Source of the DNA: Alphaproteobacteria bacterium
GTDB taxonomy: Bacteria > Pseudomonadota > Alphaproteobacteria > UBA3830
NCBI GenBank assembly: GCA_017649895.1
Contig: JAGCFW010000016.1
Span: 64,001-96,934, forward strand
Length of the DNA stretch: 32,934 nucleotides
Direction of reading: 5' to 3'
Below, piece after piece: positions 31,307 through 32,934 of this stretch. Both the position numbers and the translations under genes were made by a program. The notes beneath the pieces were generated by a model. That model was not told the DNA's origin, did no database searches, and saw only the letters and a list, made by a program, of their open reading frames with translations. How positions within the stretch are numbered: position 1 is the first letter of the stretch; the number at the start of each line of letters is the position of its first letter.

Positions 31307-32416
31307 TTACCTAACAGTTTTATCTAGACATACTTTAATTTTTTCGCATACTTGCGTGACTAATTCATCGTAATACTTTCCGTAAGTCATAAACCCATGG
31401 GCAGCTCCCAGACAAATAAACCAATCAACATCTTCACCTCTACCGCTTTCGACCATATTTTTCACATGTTCAAGCTGACCATCAAACAGCACATCATATC
31501 CTGACGAAACAATTATCTCTTTCGGAAACGCTGCCATATCTTTCTGCAAAACAGGGAAAATATACTTATTGGAGATATTCTCTGGAGCCTGGCAATTACC
31601 TCCCGCTAGATTATCGGTGTATGCAATCGTTCCCGCTTTCGTAAGTGCCAAACAGCTGCCAAAGGATTGAAAAGAGCGACTATTGAAATCATTTCCGAGA
31701 GCCGGATAAAAAAGCATTGTCGCATACGGACGCTTCAGCTTTTCCTCGTGTATCCTTATACAGGCGGCGCTACAAAGATGTGCACCCCCACTGTCTCCGC
31801 ACAACAAAAGGCGATCATAATCGGATTTTGCAAACTTTTTGTAAACACTGATGACATCATTTAATGCACACGGATGAGGATTTTCCGGCGAAAGTCTGTA
31901 GTCAATCGCAAGAACGTCTTTTTGAATAATTTTCGCCAACTTTCTGCAAAGATAGTCATGCGTTTCCAAATTTCCTTGAGTCCATCCGCCTCCGTGAACA
32001 AAAATAATTAAATCATTGGTTGGTTTATCAGCATTCCTATATAATCTCACCGGAATCTCGTTTCCATTCTCTTCATTTTTTACAAAACTATCTTCAACTA
32101 ATTTTATATCCTCCAAAGGCCCGCTCAGCGCCATAAATATCCCGTTTCTTTTCTTACGAATAAATTCCGCCTGAGTTAACCCGCAAGATTCATCATACGG
32201 ATGCTTTTTGAAATCCTCTATGAATTCGGTAAAATGCTGCAGCAATCTTTCGGTCTCCGGAGACAGCTCCTGCTTCGTATAAAAATCGTCAGAAACAATC
32301 TCTCCCATTTTTATACTTTTCTCAACATTCGGAAATTCCCATATAACAGCATCAACTGAAAAACACCATACAAACCCCACTGCCGCAACAAAAAACATTC
32401 TGAACAAATTTATCAT
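31307..32416 (-). CDS. Exported alpha/beta hydrolase of the hormone-sensitive-lipase type
   Basis: The 369-residue product begins with a signal peptide (FFVAAVGFVWCFSVDA). The hydrolase domain (about 115-365) has the oxyanion-hole motif VHGGGWTQGN, VLAIDYRLSPENPHP, nucleophile elbow LLCGDSGGAHLC, VSSGYDVLFDGQ for the acid and GAAHGFM for the catalytic His. These are signatures of the HSL/acetyl-esterase family. It probably cleaves a short-chain ester outside the cytoplasm; the substrate is unknown. The N-terminal 95 residues after the signal form an extra helical region with many charged residues. The ATG at 32416 has GGGAG upstream. It stands alone, between tRNA-Lys and a transposase remnant. 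Confidence 0.9.
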   Translation of the reverse strand: MINLFRMFFVAAVGFVWCFSVDAVIWEFPNVEKSIKMGEIVSDDFYTKQELSPETERLLQHFTEFIEDFKKHPYDESCGLTQAEFIRKKRNGIFMALSGPLEDIKLVEDSFVKNEENGNEIPVRLYRNADKPTNDLIIFVHGGGWTQGNLETHDYLCRKLAKIIQKDVLAIDYRLSPENPHPCALNDVISVYKKFAKSDYDRLLLCGDSGGAHLCSAACIRIHEEKLKRPYATMLFYPALGNDFNSRSFQSFGSCLALTKAGTIAYTDNLAGGNCQAPENISNKYIFPVLQKDMAAFPKEIIVSSGYDVLFDGQLEHVKNMVESGRGEDVDWFICLGAAHGFMTYGKYYDELVTQVCEKIKVCLDKTVR

Positions 32417-32440
32417 GATACTCTCCCACTAAACATTTCT

Positions 32441-32469
32441 ATGCTATCCGTAAAAGTTTCCCTTGTAAA
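32441..32469 (-). promoter_or_regulatory. Possible promoter of the exported hydrolase
   Basis: TTTACA (32469-32464) and TAGCAT (32446-32441) on the minus strand are 17 bases apart and about 25 bases upstream of the start codon. The match is moderate. Confidence 0.35.
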
Positions 32470-32671
32470 GTCGCTGCAATGATGATTTAGACCAAATTAA
32501 AAAGAAAATCAAATGGTTATAATGAATAACATCGGCATAACAGTCCCCCGCCGGGAGGAAGGGGGAAGGATTTGAAAACAGAGATTTTATATTACCCCAA
32601 TAATGGAATAAAAAGCTTGAAAATAGAGGAAAGGCTAAGCTCCGAAAAAAAAGAGTAAGAACTCAGCTACG
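32470..32671. other. Gene-free stretch with a GC-rich inverted repeat
   Basis: No convincing gene is seen here. A conspicuous GC-rich block lies at 32544-32566, where TCCCCC and GGGGGA can form a 6-bp stem, in otherwise AT-rich DNA. A very short frame from an ATG near 32523 ends after 17 codons. The stretch may belong to the left end of the transposable element whose remnant follows, but no terminal repeat pair can be confirmed inside the window. Confidence 0.4.
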
Positions 32672-32934
32672 AAAAAAGATATCACGAGATTATTTTGTTT
32701 GGTAGATGATTTTTTGAAAGCGTTGGAAGAAGAGAGGAAAAAGAAGCAAGATCGCGTATATAGATTCAACGTCTTTGAATGTGTGCCATCCGAAGAGAAT
32801 TTACAGGGACAAAGTTTTCAAAGGACTCGCTGAGAGAGGGAAATCGACGAAAGGTTGGTTTTTCGGATTCAAATTACACATCGATAACAAAGGAAATTTG
32901 ATGAACGAAAAACTAACGAAAGGCAATGCTAACG
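32672..32934 (+). pseudogene. IS982-family transposase remnant, internally deleted and frameshifted, running off the window
   Basis: From 32672 one frame reads KKDITRLFCLVDDFLKALEE, the typical N-terminus of IS982 transposases, but it has no start codon. It runs to about 32755 and continues without family similarity to a stop near 32835. In the next frame, from 32760, IDSTSLNVCHPKRIYRDKVF and then FKGLAERGKSTKGWFFGFKL match the middle of the same family, including the IDST segment with a catalytic Asp. About 150 residues that normally separate these parts are missing, with a frame change at the junction. The element is therefore dead here. The far end lies outside the window. Confidence 0.85.

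Noticed and set aside
1..32934. CRISPR arrays and toxin-antitoxin pairs
   Set aside because: No regularly spaced direct repeats and no pairs of small overlapping genes outside the assigned operons were seen.

Overview
The window looks like a stretch of chromosome from a low-GC, host-associated alphaproteobacterium. The gene content is alphaproteobacterial: dusB with ntrY/ntrX, FYDLN-acid and DUF2155 proteins, clpX-lon, and LpxI rather than LpxH. The AT-rich codon use, the pruned ntr and rpsB-lpx clusters and the decayed transposase fit a reduced, Rickettsiales- or Holosporales-like genome. That placement is an inference; no rRNA or marker comparison was possible.

Layout. (a) 1-2486, minus strand: the start of an exported propeller-like protein, then a three-gene partner-switching module (response-regulator PP2C phosphatase, anti-sigma-type kinase, STAS antagonist). 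(b) 2543-3265, plus: dnaQ. (c) 3296-8928, plus: a good promoter followed by FYDLN zinc-ribbon protein, DUF2155 protein, dusB, a stand-alone Fis-like protein, ntrY and ntrX. The Fis-like gene sits where ntrB-ntrC usually lie and resembles the NtrC C-terminus. NtrX has lost its ATPase and sigma-54 signatures. (d) 9096-9881: a membrane-anchored methyltransferase, ending at a hairpin between convergent genes. (e) 9986-16506, minus: lon, clpX (without clpP), lnt, and two adjacent dCTP-deaminase-like paralogs. (f) 16632-17955, plus: bamE and a polyprenyl-phosphate-type glycosyltransferase. (g) 17988-30990, minus: one long operon, rpsB-tsf-pyrH-frr-uppS-cdsA-rseP-bamA-skp-lpxD-fabZ-lpxA-lpxI/lpxB, read from a strong promoter through a structured leader of about 150 nt. 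dxr is missing from its usual place and LpxI is fused to LpxB. (h) 31084-31201, plus: tRNA-Lys(UUU) with its own promoter. (i) 31307-32416, minus: an exported alpha/beta hydrolase. (j) 32672-end, plus: an IS982-family transposase remnant.

How the genes work together. The long operon couples translation (S2, EF-Ts, ribosome recycling) with pyrimidine and phospholipid precursors and with outer-membrane assembly (BamA, Skp, RseP, the Raetz pathway). BamE and Lnt nearby add lipoprotein maturation and Bam function. The cell therefore makes a real lipid A outer membrane.

Most interesting points: the LpxI-LpxB fusion, the dusB-fis-like-ntrYX arrangement, the two dCTP-deaminase paralogs that have lost different active-site signatures, the structured rpsB leader, the Rsb-type module, and a methyltransferase whose topology places its SAM domain outside the cytoplasm. 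No CRISPR array, prophage or toxin-antitoxin system was seen.
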